Assembly: GCA_001579985.1 (NCBI GenBank)
Contig: LRSR01010447.1
Span: forward strand, 1 to 64,000
Direction of reading: 5' to 3'
Source of the DNA: Hypsibius dujardini
Taxonomy: Eukaryota > Tardigrada > Eutardigrada > Parachela > Hypsibiidae
DNA: 64,000 nt
The translations under genes were made by a program, and so were the position numbers. Of this stretch, positions 39,819 through 51,707 are shown piece by piece (within the stretch, counting starts at the first letter, position 1; each line of letters starts with the position of its first letter). The notes under the pieces were generated by a model. The model was not told where the DNA came from. It saw only the letters and a program-made list of their open reading frames with translations, and ran no database searches.

Positions 39819-42800
39819 ATGGGTGAGCCGGAAAGAGGAGGAAGTGCTGCTCCGGCATGGCAAGAGGTCGATCCAATGATGGACGACATTTGCCGAGTGT
39901 GTCGTGGGGAAGGAAGCACAGAACATCCGTAAGTAAATAAAGCTTGACTTAATTGACCCTTTATTTGGAGTGATTGTCTATTCCTTTTGTTCTTTCGTAG
40001 ACTCTTTCACCCATGTAGATGTTCCGGATCAATTCGCTAGTCCACGAGGTAAATTGATAGACTAGTTCAAGTTACGGGTTGGTGCGTTGGTAAGTCAGTC
40101 GCTTGATTGATTAGAGTTGAATTGATTCGGTTGATCGATTGGTTATCGCATCGTCGAGTCGAGTCGAGTCGAGTCGAGTGGTTATTATTATTATTGTTTT
40201 CAGGACTGTCTCATGCAATGGCTTCACCACTCACAACGGCATTACTGTGAACTCTGTCAGGTGCGTCCTTAACTTTTGATGTCTCATCCAAAGATTAATG
40301 AATAAGAATGTTTCTTGCATTAGCATCGCTTCACCTTTCGTCCAATCTACGCACCTGACACCCCCTCACGGCTACCTCCTTACGTGCTTCTTCGCGGAGT
40401 GAAGCAGCGTACCTTCAAATATGCCAAAAAGATTGTTCATGGTCTGTTGGTGCTTGCGGTATGGCTGGTTTTCCTTCCCAACTACTGCGGTAAGAGATGC
40501 CGTTATTCCTCTTCGCTATGAATGTGAAAATACAAGTATTCATATTATTGTCTTAGCTCGTGTGGAAAGTCTTCTTTTTCGTGAGGAAGGATATGCGTCT
40601 GCTGTGTTAAGGCTGTTGTGGATTGGGTAAGTTGGCTCCTTCATTTTAATCGGGGTTTCCTTCCGGATTAGTACATCGGCTCGGGATATTATTACACTTT
40701 TGATCACAAGTTATACCAACCAACTTGTCTTCTCTTTCAGTAATTCCCCTAGACCGGCATCAGACATAGGTACCTAAAATGTATGGTCAGCAGCGATTGG
40801 TTAATTGACTGACCGTTGTTAATTTTTTTTTCAGGGGAGGGCATCATCATAATGGGATTGACAAGTGAGTTTGCTAATTAGGATGGCATTTACTGAATTC
40901 TCTTAATTGTCAAATATGTTATCCCTTTCTCATGTAGTGGCCATATTGTTCAGTTTCGTTTTTTTGCGTGACGAAATTATGCACAACGGATGGAATCCCG
41001 GCTGGATTGTCCTGCCCGACGCCCCTCAACCAAACCCAGCTAACAACAATAATCCTCTTCAACCTGATGCACCGCCCAACGAAATGCCCAACGACATGCC
41101 CCCATTGGAAGATGCACTCTTGGCTAATGCCGCAGTTCAGGCTGATCTCCCACCACCGGCTCAACTTGACCTGGACAATGCCGCTGCTGTGGACGATGAA
41201 GATGAAGATGCTCAGGCCGTCGGGGAGGCAGCTGGAGCGAATGGCGATGCGAATGGCGATGCGGGTGGTGTCCCATTTGCGGACGACATTGCCCTGGCAC
41301 ATATCGTCGGCCTGGATGGGTCTTATGCTTTTCTAGAGTACGCGTTCTGGTTTAGTGTACTATGTGGTGGCTTCGTGACCGTATTTTATCTCTTACCTTA
41401 CACTTCCGGGCGGCTTGTTGTCCATGATCTCGGCCCGATAATGGTCATGCTTGGAGTCAAGGTAAGGTTTGCAAACTGATTTTGAAGTTAGATCATATAT
41501 TACCAGTAGTGAGCTGCTGTTTCCTAGTTTTTTTTATCAATCTAGTGTTTTGTGATAAATAGCAAGATTTTTTGCACACTTTCAATTCTCAAAGTCTTTC
41601 AGGATGAATGAGTTGATGCCTTTTTTTGCTAATAATTGGGATAAATATTTGTACTAGATTTTTGCGTACTCGATTATTTTATGACTTTGTCCGGTCAGAT
41701 CATTTTTGTTCCGCCCTTATTCTCAGTATAATGTTGTCTTTTTCCGTTCGATGTTTCAGGTTTTGAACGTGGCTCCGATCAGTGCAAATATCTCGCTAAA
41801 CTACTCTAATATGCATCAGAATCTGACGAATGTTCTCACCAACTCGCCGTATCGTACCGCCATTTATCTCTATTTTGGATACTGTACATTCGCCATTTGC
41901 TTTTCCTATACCTACGATATACTTGGCAAAGACCTTTTTGGCTTTATTCGATCCATCCCCTACGTGCGACGATTCAACACTCCTGCGGTCAAGTTTGGCA
42001 TTGGTTTGTTTTATTTGGCCACAAAGGTAAAAGCCGCTATTTCCTTGCAAATCATTTCCATCAAAAAGAAGTTTAGTCACCTCTGATTTAATTTACAGAC
42101 GGGAGTACTATTCTTCACGGAAGCGGTCCTCTTTCCGACGCTATTCGGCGGTCTGGCGGACCTGTCCTCGATGGATATTTTTAACACGACTCTTGCTGAC
42201 CGGCTTCGTATATTCAACAGCGCTCCCGGAACGTTCATTTTTGTTCACTGGATTGTTGGCGTCTTATTTATCTCCTATTTTGTATGGTTTGTGCTGCTCA
42301 CGAAAGAAACCTTGAGACCAGGTACAGTGTTGTAACATGGTCATTGTCAGTTCTCAGTCTGCAGTTTGAACCGCATGCCATAATTGTCACACAGAAACAG
42401 ACAGTTAGGTTGCGATCTTCTTCTCATATACTGTCTAGTAGTGAAAGCATTGTTTGTTGTTCCAGGTTTACTCTGGTTCGTTAGAAGCTATCAAGAATCT
42501 AACCCATTCAAGGTAAGACAGATAAAGCGATCGCGGCGAAATTATTTATTATGGCCTGCTTGCTTAATTTCTCTGGTGTAACAATAGGAACTTGTGATGT
42601 GGCCGTGCGGGAAATCGATTCGAAATTTGGCATTTGTTCTCGGGCTATTCTTGATCATAATTGGCGTGACCATTTACCTTCCTATTCGTTTTCTGTGCCG
42701 AAACTTCAGCGGAATTTTTCCGTACAACCTTACTCAACTGGAAGAATCTCCGTAAGTAATGCAGCTGTTTATGAGATGAGCCACTTTTCTCAGTGACTGG

Positions 42801-44720
42801 AAGAAGTGCTGGATGAAGTTACTTAAATTAATGCATTGAATTAGAAACGGAATAAAATTTGAAAATAGACTGTGGCTCATGGTCTCCTACTAGTAATATT
42901 GTTTTAGTATGGCCGAGCATTATATCAAACCGCCTCTTAACAAGTTATCATTAAGATGGTTTGCATTCATTTTATTTTGAAGGATTGGTGAATTGACCAT
43001 TCAGTTTGCTGTGCTTCATTATATCGGTAAGTGGGCACATGAGCAAGTTTTAATCTCGTTCGGAATTCAAATTTTCAGTGCTTGTTTTTATATGTAGGAC
43101 CATCATTATTCCAGCAGTCAACCCTTCGCACTTTCATGAAATGGCTAATCACTACGTGGTCCGACACAGTCGGACGTTTACTCGGGCTACGTAGTTATCT
43201 TCTTGGTGACCCGGCAGTGCCGCTCATCATCCCCCCCAATAACAACAATAACAATGCACCCAACGATGGAGATCTTGGTGTCGCGCATGACCAGTATGTT
43301 GAAGTTCAGCTTTATAATTTCAATATTAGGAAGGAGGCTGAATATTTTTTGTTATGCCTTTCAGATTAGATATGATGTTGGTGAATAGCCCAAACCGTCC
43401 GGTGCAGTCCTACCAGCGGCCGCCTTGCTTTGCTGCACGTGTGGTGACGCTCCTCCTTCTTTTGGCGCTGACAGGGTGTCTAATCAGTGGGGCTCTTTTG
43501 ACTGTTCCTGTCTTGTTGGGAAGATTAGTTTTGGGTTTCTGGTTTGGAGCCCGCCCGGTCCACGATATTTACACGCTCTTCACAGGGCTCTTTACCGTCG
43601 CTGTTGTGACGAAGGGTGCGAGAAGCATCACTAGGCAGCTGAGGACGCGAGTGCAATTGCGGAACGTTCGGTGGAGCTTGTGGGTATTGGTAGTTGCACG
43701 GACAGCAGTGGCGTCTGCTATGGTTCTCATCTGGCTACCTTTTCTTATTGGCTTAACGTTTGAGGTAATAATCATCAAGTTCATCTTTCAAAGCGGATCC
43801 CCTGATACATAGTGTTCGTTCTCATAGGTGACGATCCTCAAGCCAGTCGCTTTACTGTTCGATCAGTCTTCTATTTTCCAAATATATCGGGTACGTGCTG
43901 CCGTATCTGCAACACTTCCGGATCTCTAATTACGCTATTTGGAATTATTGTAGTGTTATGTCTTCGGTGCTCTCATCGTCAAAATTCTTTTGACAATCTG
44001 CCTTGTACGGAATTCTTCAATTTTGAAATTTAATGAAATGTCGACGAATTCGACAAAAGAGCATCAACAGTTCTTGTGTTGTTACAGGTGGCGGTGGGGG
44101 AGAATAATCCATGGAAAATGGCGTTAGATCAGGTGCGTGACACGGGCCCAACTCTGCTCTTATTTTTTTATTGGATATGGGGGACTGTCGTCTCACTTGG
44201 TCTGTGACCTGCAGCTACGGTTAGCTTATTCTACTGCAATTCAAGAGTCTCGTCTGCCGTTCTGTTCCGCAATAGGTCTACGCAAACGGATTCCGGAATA
44301 TGAATTTGAAGCTGATATTCACGGCATTTGTTTGGCCAGTATCCACTCCCCTGTTGCTCTACCTGTCTCTCCCATTCTTCATGGCGAGAACATACAACAT
44401 GCTCGCTCTGTGGAATGAGAATCCTGATGTGAATGACGACAAATTCTTCACAGCTCATACGATTGAGGGAGTGGCACACTTGATGTTTGTCTGCAGTGTA
44501 GCGACAATCCTCGGCTTGTTGGCTAGTTTTGGCTTCTGCAAGCAGCTTCACGACCAAATTCGAGACGAACTGTACGTTTCTCTTCTCTTGCCCTTGTATT
44601 TCCGATTTTGGATAGTGTAATACGAAATTTATTTTTAATCTTTGTAGATTCCTGGTAGGGAAACGGCTCGTAAACTATGACAACCGTGCTACCCTAGTCG
44701 TCCCGTCGACAGCGGTCTGA
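39819..44720 (+). CDS. MARCHF6/TEB4/Doa10-type ER E3 ubiquitin ligase
   Basis: Multi-pass ER ligase for degradation of misfolded proteins and sterol-pathway enzymes. Twenty exons by eye: 39819-39928, 40001-40048, 40204-40260, 40324-40489, 40557-40626, 40741-40769, 40835-40864, 40938-41461, 41760-42026, 42099-42321, 42466-42512, 42588-42751, 42983-43026, 43098-43293, 43365-43764, 43828-43890, 43954-44004, 44088-44132, 44276-44571, 44648-44720; about 967 residues (human 910). The RING-CH domain is at the N-terminus: ICRVCRGEGS, PLFHPCRCSGSIR, VHEDCLMQWL, YCELCQHRF. The acidic loop (exon 40938-41461) precedes GLDGSYAFLEYAFW as in MARCHF6, and GRLLGLRSYLLGDP and QVYANGFRNMNL follow. It ends FLVGKRLVNYD. 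Oddity: exon 40001-40048 is one base short, so a UAG (40038-40040) falls between SIR and VHE; see findings. Everything downstream is in frame and conserved. Confidence 0.9.
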
Positions 44721-45010
44721 CCGATTTGTGACCATCTTTTAATACAACGTTTAATCAAAGAGTTACTATATCGAAGAGATGTTTTGCGCGTTTGCTGTCT
44801 CGGCGGTCATGTGATGCAATGCACTTATACGTAGGTGGTGCTTCTGGTTCCCGAGATAATTTTTTTGTTTTATCCTGCTTTATTTCCCTCTTCTCTGTCC
44901 TGGGCGGGCGCATTCGTACTGTACCTCCATGCTAGTCTTTTGCTATACGGCGAGTCTTGGGACAATTTTACCACGTTGTCGTAATAACCTACCAATCATG
45001 GCTAAAACCC

Positions 45011-48000
45011 TGACTATTTTACCTCTACCTGAATACGTCACTAGGGGCCCAATAGCACCCCCGCCATTTTACCCCTAACTGGGGTAAAATAGAACAATGG
45101 CATGGGATGGCATGGGAATGCGTCGTCATACGATCAACCAAGTAAAGGGCAACTGCGGAATTTTCAAAAAACCTCACGTCTAATAAGCAGGAAGGCAGAG
45201 AAGGAGGACATCGTAGACCTTTCACCTCTCAACTATGTTTCCGAAAGAGGTTTTAATCTTGAATTCTACCATGCCGGGATGGAAGGACATCAAAAAGTCC
45301 AGGCTCGAATGTCCCTGCGGATACATATCGGAATCGGATTATGAAAAAGTGCGGCATAGTGACGTGTGCATCGAAGCCATGAAGGCATGCAAAGAGATTT
45401 CACATTTCACATGCAATTGCGGAAACCGTTTTACAAATCGATCTGGTTAGCACATCGCAAAATCTGCCATGGAAATAAGAAGCCATTCGTACGCCCATTC
45501 AGGGGATGCTTCTTCGATGCCGTGACGTTTTGCCAAGCAATAGAGCATGCCAGGTATGACCGAAAGTGGGGTGCAAAGCGGACAACACAAGTGGGCGAAA
45601 TATTGTGGTGTTTCACGGTCGGCAATACTATTTCACAGGGTGCCGAACTGCAGTGCAAAAACCCGCTTCTGAAGATTCACGAACTAAAGTACGGAACACA
45701 TCTGGAACCAGAGCAGCGCGGAAAGAGCGAAAAAAGCGCGGAGATTTCATAAAGAACGGTTACCTTAAAAGATCAGGAAGTCTCGGAAAAAACCGTCAAA
45801 CTCACAACCACAACCAGATCGTGAGAAAAGCCCGGAGATCCCTGTGCAGCATCCACGCCGAACAACTTCAAACAACACCTCTAACAAACAATACGGGAGC
45901 GGGAGTCCCGTTTGAGCGGCGAGAAGAGCAAGGAGACAACGTCCGAAGGCGGAAGTTTCGGGATCGGAGTAAGAGCAAGGAGAAGCGGAACAAGCGGAGG
46001 AGGAGTATGCAATGCGGAAATTAGGGAGGCATAAGAATCAAACGAAGCGGTCGTTATTCACAAATTTGATCAACAAGCTGCCATTATCGGTAGTGGCAGG
46101 TTTGATCATCATGGCTCCGGAGATCCACGCCATCAAAGCCTAGGGATGCCAATGTCAGAACCAAAAAACTAATTGGATCACTGGATCTCAGCAAGTACAC
46201 CCATTGCGAGAAAGTGGCAGACAAACCGTTCCCTCGAAAAGTCAACTACGAAGTTTTCGCTATGAAAATGGCATCCAACTACACTGTGCAAGACCACTTT
46301 GCAATCCATCACGGTTAGAAAAGCTTTTGGGGAAGCATGGACTCGGTTCATTCCAGCTCTTTCCGAGACCTGAGCCCTGATGAGTGTCAAAGAATGTATC
46401 AATCCCTGAACTGTTTTTCCAAACAAATGCGCAGAGTGTCAGGAACAAATTCGTTTGCTTTACGGAACAACCAGAAAAAGTCAGCAGCTGCCTTACAACC
46501 ACCACTTCGACGACATTAACTGTTTCGTTGAAACCACGAAACTCCCAGCAGGAAGCAGGAGACATCATTGGTATCGCGGGTGCTCTGGGGACAAAAAAAG
46601 AAGTGGGACACGCATTGAAAGCAAGGCGAAGTGTCGAAGTGGATGGAATCCAACCAATGCAACCCAATACGGGAGCGGGAGTCCCGTTTGAGCGGCGAGA
46701 AGAGCAGGACAGCTTCATCTTCGAGTCCTAGAAGCGAAGAAACGCACAGGGACGTGATGGCTGAGTCCCAGAGCGATACGATTGAGGCAGAAACAACGAT
46801 GGTGGATGTATCAATCATCAAACTAGAAGGGGACGGTATTTCAACCACGCCAAGTTCATGTCCCGCGGACGCAATTCTCACGGAAATAGCACAGCCAATA
46901 ACAAAACGGATGCAAACGGAAGCAGACCTGTTGCAAAACGAACAAAAAGAACCGAATTTTTCTTTGAGTAAAAGGAAACGAGGCGCAGAGCCGATGGGGA
47001 ACCGGATTGCGGATTCGATTGGCAGACGAGGAGCATTGACAACAGTTAGTGCTGCAGAAACAACGTCGCCGTGCGAATGCAATACCAACAGGAGGTGAAC
47101 GACTTTGAGCAGCAACGATTCCAACAAAATCGCAAATGTGCTAGCTTTCTCCAGAGGGAAGATGGATCTCAGTCTGGACGGATACACCATAACTCGTATT
47201 TTCATTCCATGTTTACATGACGAACATTTCACGCAGATTAAGGAGAAAACATTCAAATACGACAGTCAACGACAATACTGGCGAGAGGCGCGAGAAACGA
47301 TTCAGATCTCTTGTGACTACATTCGACATCACAGAAGGTCGAAGTGCGTAAGGGATCGACAACTTTTCCGAGAAATGCGATAACAGCTTTTTAGATTTGT
47401 TTGTAGAGCTGTCAGCCGTCATGCAGACGTCTGGTCAATATTCCTTGTCTGAAGCTCTACGTGGAACGTGGCTCAAAAGAACAATGTACCAGACGTCATT
47501 GGGGGAACAGAGGACGTGTTCACTGGATGGAGAACGTCTTTCTACTCTCATTTCGTACTTTTCGTGGAATGCGCGTTGAGCATTCTCATTTTGTGTAAAA
47601 TTTGTGTACCAAATCGGATAATGGCAGCCATTTGTCCGAGGCGTCGCAAACTAAACAAAAAAGAACCTGACAAAGAGCCATCTAAAGCGTTCGAAACGGA
47701 GTAGCACGGCTCCGGCTGCCAGCTTTAGAGGACGGCGAACGAAGCCACACCAAACCTTTAACAAATATGGAGATCAATGATATGAAGACAGAGCACCCAT
47801 ACGGGGTAAACATCATCCCCTGAACAAACACCATTTTGGCGGAACTGAGAGAGGAATCCTGGAAAGCAGAAGAAAATCAATTAGTGGACAATTTGGAAAA
47901 AGTACGTCGGAAAAAGACAAAAAGCATTCCAAAAGAAGGGCCGACTAGTTCTAGTGGGCAGCGCGACTTCGACGAATGAATCGGCGGACAGACGGATGGA

Positions 48001-48134
48001 CGGAGGGACCGACGGACGCACGGATGAGTCCTTTGAATTGAAGCCGGAATTCTATTTTCCCCCAGGGTAGGGGTAAATTAGTCGAGGTGCTATTTTGCTC
48101 CTAGTGACGTATTCAGGTAGGGGTAAAATAGTCA
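45011..48134. mobile_element. 3.1-kb terminal-inverted-repeat element A (unclassified DNA element)
   Basis: About 83-bp imperfect inverted ends (45011-45093 and 48052-48134). They read TGACTATTTTACC..CTACCTGAATACGTCACTAGG and contain internal ATTTTACCCC/GGGGTAAAAT palindromes. No clear target duplication. Inside are several plus-strand open frames: 45235-45450 with Cys/His pairs (CPCGY, then CNCGNRF) like zinc fingers, 45566-46024 basic, and 46631-47098 acidic. None resembles a transposase I know. A 41-bp direct repeat around GGGAGCGGGAGTCCCG occurs at 45890-45930 and 46666-46706. The element may be autonomous but decayed, or a carrier of captured sequence. Confidence 0.65.
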
Positions 48135-49136
48135 CTTCGTAATTTTTAGGCTACAGCTATTTTAACCCTATTTGCTGTGTATGGGGCCAAATAGCACCCC
48201 GACCCGACTATTTTACCCCTACCTGGGGTAAAATAGAATCCCGGCTATTTTACTCCTACCTGTATACGTCACTCGGAGTCCAATAGCACCCCGGCTAATT
48301 TACCCCTACCTGGAATAAGCCTTATCTCACTCATAATAATACTGGGAAGAGGACCTGGACTAAGGACGTTAATTGTTGGGATAATTTCCGGTTACTCTCA
48401 TTCTTTCTTCTTACCAATCCTTTTTCGTAGCTGCTTTTCCTAAACTCGGCTTAATTGGCTGTGGATCAGGCGGCTTACTAAAGTGGTAGGCCGGCAACAC
48501 CACAAAAACCAGTCGCCTCACTGTCCGGCCCACCATTCAGCTGGTTCTTTCTCCAAGCGACACAGCCCGTGTACTAGTATTGGGAAAATCTAAGAATCGT
48601 TTCGGCTTTCCAGCACTCGGTTAAAATAGTTAAAAATTTTGACCAGACCCGTTACTGTTATATTCTACTTTGTTTGACTTTAGGGTAATGCAGCTTAATG
48701 AGTTAGTGGAAGCAGAAGAATTCACATTGAAGTTACTTATACTACATATGGTATAGCACTTACAAATAGTAGATGAATAACAATTCTTGTTCTCTAAAAC
48801 GAGGCGTACTGCCGACAGGCATCGCAAGTTCAGTTTACAAAATAACTGTTTCGGTTTTTCTTTTGGACAAAATCTTGTGGTACGATTTGGTTTTGCATTC
48901 TAGACCTTGCATTTCCGAGTAGTTAATGGAAAACGACGATTAAGACATAATGGATTACTTGGATGATATGGATGATATGGATGATATTGATAATAGTTAC
49001 TCAATGGAATATCTAGTTGCGACATTCCCTCCTATTTAAGAAACATTAAGAATATTTAAAACTAAAAGGGTGAGGATGAAGTCCGAAGAGTGATAATGTA
49101 AAATGACGTCACGAATGCAGCGCGCAGAAGAGGGGT

Positions 49137-49576
49137 TTAAAGGTCGGTTAGGACGGTACTCATGACGGCGAAAACCGCGTTTAGGTTCTTAGTCTTACCG
49201 AAGATAGCTGAAAAGGCAATGCTCAAACTGCGGTAGAAAGCGGGTTTGTCAGCTTCGTCCAAAAAAGTGGATGCACGTGACGCAATTTCATATATGGTGC
49301 TCATTGGGTCTCCTTCAAGTCGAAAACGCAGGTTGGAGCGGACCCAGAGGCAAACATTGAACGTACGGTTGTTCTCGTCACCGAAATCATTAGGCATGTT
49401 GATGGGACCGTACGGAGGTGAAAATTTAGGGGAAGGAGAACGTTGGTGGACGGTAGCAGACGGGACGGGAACCAGCAAGGCGGGTCGAACAGGCATGCCA
49501 TTATCATCCACGATGAAGGAGTCGGGACCTGATGAAAAGGGACTTGGAGAGCTCGAGATGGTAAATTTGCTAGGGT
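49137..49576 (-). CDS. Hypothetical protein, probable 3' exon
   Basis: Not recognised. The minus-strand frame is open from 49604 to a stop at 49137. A good acceptor (CTTCACCCAG) precedes 49576, so this looks like a terminal exon of a spliced gene; the first in-frame ATG is at 49496. The N-terminal half is Pro/Ser-rich (HQRSPSPKFSPPYG). The C-terminal 80 residues look folded and helical (YEIASRASTFLDEADKPAFY), with aromatic and hydrophobic spacing. It lies between the inverted repeats of element B, so it may be element-encoded or captured. No upstream exon found. Confidence 0.4.
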
Positions 49577-50214
49577 CTGGGTGAAGAGACAGAGAGGGAG
49601 TTGGTTATGACCATCTTCGGTAGGGAGTCATTACTGTCCGAAACGAGCGGCGTCGAACAGTGGGCCATGATTGATGGAGTGAAACGGAATATAATGAAAC
49701 CCAAGAACAGATTAACGCAATGCAGAAAGTTTATTTATATGAAAAAAGCCAGTCAATTAGAATGAACGTGAAATGCAGAAAATTCCCAAGGCCAATTTAG
49801 AAGAATCCGTATGTGACGAAAAGGTGAATGAAGACAATCTTAGCAAAACAACAGAGAAAAGAGACAACATTGAACAGAGTCGCACATGCAATCTTTTCTC
49901 GGATTTTTGTTTCTTTTTCTTTTAATTCGGTTTGGGTAACACAATGGGCATCAATTCTCTTTTCTGACAAGCAAAATCGATTCTTTTCTGTGTTTCCAAG
50001 TCTGGTCCTGCCCAATTTCACATTCTCATTTGTTTTTTCATTTAGACCAGATTGCCTGTCTAATCAATTTCGGTAGGCTGAAATGAAACACAAAATAAGT
50101 TGTAGCCATATATACTTACTTGGCCCGTGCTTATTTTTTGGCCAGAGGGTTGGTAATAATTAGATTTTTTTTAAATTAGAATGCGGCTCACGGGGTATTT
50201 CTCACTGATTTAAC

Positions 50215-50375
50215 TACGTAACCGGTTAACCGCGGTTCAACCCGGTTTGAACCGCCTGGGTCAGTTCGGAACTTTAACCGAACCGCGTGGGTCAGGTTTA
50301 GAGATTTAACCGGGAAAAGCTAACCGGTTAAGCATCTGAACCACGTAATAACCGAACCAAACCAAACCGCCTGCG
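50215..50375. promoter_or_regulatory. Cluster of AACCG/CGGTT words (Grainyhead-like sites)
   Basis: Dense run of AACCGGTT, AACCGCGGTT, AACCCGGTTT and related words, with two exact AACCGGTT octamers near 50219 and 50321. AACCGGTT is the known core site of Grainyhead factors. It could equally be a decayed tandem repeat; no gene is obviously served. Confidence 0.3.
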
Positions 50376-50396
50376 TAATCGGCATCCCTATGGTAT

Positions 50397-51557
50397 CTAG
50401 TACTACCTCTTACAAGGGGTCGGAAGGAAGCGCACACGCTGATCAGCTTGAATTTTTTTTTGAAAATAGCATATAAATTATGTAGATTTTAGAAAAACAT
50501 TTCATCTGCCGGCGAGTTCTAGTCTTGGCGGAAAAAAAATCCAGGAGCACACTGCTGTCTTGTTCGTAGACTTCAATGATTGATTGTTTGATTGTCGGTA
50601 GTTACGATCGTATTTGATTTAATTTACTACACTTACATACAAGAAGTAAACATTGTTTCGCCTATACAGGGCTCAAATTATCACTCTCAAAAGAAGTATA
50701 AGAAATCTATAATAGTAACCGTTTTCAGTGACTGATTTGATTCGCTGAACCGGCACGGCCAGGCTTCGTAATAATACCAGGCTTTGATTGATTGAACGAG
50801 TCGTATTTCAACTAATTAATCAATCAAGCCTGAATTCACAATTAGAAATGCAGCGCAGGCATTCCTGTAGGCACGTGGTGTTTTAATTAACGTTACTGAC
50901 AGGAAGAAATATGTATTTAAGTTTTTTTACTGTGGTATAAAAAGCCAAAAAGGGTGTAGTAATTAGTAAGACAACACTAGTGCACTGTCTGTGGGTTTAC
51001 TATAGGACTACATTACTACAGTATACACCTGTAAAAGTCAAATAAAATGTTTCTGTCTACTCTGCAGACAGAAACATTTGTCATTGCCATAACAAGACGA
51101 TTCCTCAACATCGAATCAATTACTTATAGTTATTCTGTCACGATATTTTCTTCTAGTTTATTTGTTGGTGAATTTCGCATCAGAATCAATCACAGCTGTG
51201 ACGATGTGCAACGTGCTGCAGTTTTTAGTTTCTCAAAATAATTCCCAATGGTTTCTTTTACAATAATTGTATTCAAATATGACAGTTTCAGTCTAGTTCC
51301 TGTTTAAAGATAAGTTTTAAAATGTATTCAGATAGTGGGAGCATTTCAGTCAGTCAATCAATCATTGAAGCCTACGACTAAGACAGCAGTATGCTCCTGG
51401 ACTTTGGATTTTTTTTCCGCCAAGATTAGAGCTCGCCGGCAGATGAAATTGTTTTCTAAAATCTACATAATTTATATGCTATTTGTGAAAAACAATTCAG
51501 GCTGATCGGCATGTGCGCTTCCGTTCCGACCCCTTGTTAGTATTAGAATCAGTACTG
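50397..51557. mobile_element. 1.16-kb MITE with about 190-bp inverted ends
   Basis: Left end 50397-50590 and right end 51344-51557 are inverted copies of each other at roughly 85% identity. Shared words include CAAGGGGTCGGAA, ATAGCATATAAATTATGTAG and CATCTGCCGGCGAG. Between them is AT-rich sequence without an open frame, but with two hairpins: about 50780-50835 (TTGATTGATT against AATCAATCAA) and the perfect one at 51045-51079. Non-autonomous; superfamily not assignable. Confidence 0.8.
51045..51079. repeat. Perfect 14-bp hairpin inside the MITE
   Basis: AAATGTTTCTGTCT (51045-51058), a 7-nt loop, then its exact complement (51066-51079). The loop side contains TCTGCAGA, itself a palindrome. 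Confidence 0.85.
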
Positions 51558-51647
51558 TGTGTGTGTGTGTGTGTGTCTGTTTGTCTGTCTGCCTGTGTGT
51601 CTGTCTGTGTGTCTGTGTGTCTGTCTGTGTGTCTGTCTGTGTGTCTG

Positions 51648-51706
<59 letters not shown>

Positions 51707-51707
51707 G
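51555..51707. repeat. (TG)n / (CTGT)n microsatellite
   Basis: Starts as GT dinucleotides, continues as mixed TGTG/TCTG, and ends as an uninterrupted (CTGT)n run of about 12-13 copies. It abuts the right end of the MITE. All long open frames over it, on both strands, are repeat artefacts. Confidence 0.95.

Noticed and set aside
45235-45450. Cys/His-pair frame as a host zinc-finger gene
   Set aside because: It lies wholly inside the inverted ends of element A and is more simply part of that element.
46260-47256. 152- and 246-residue minus-strand frames in element A
   Set aside because: Overlap plus-strand frames of the element, with Ser/Cys/Leu-rich composition typical of antisense reading; no domain seen.
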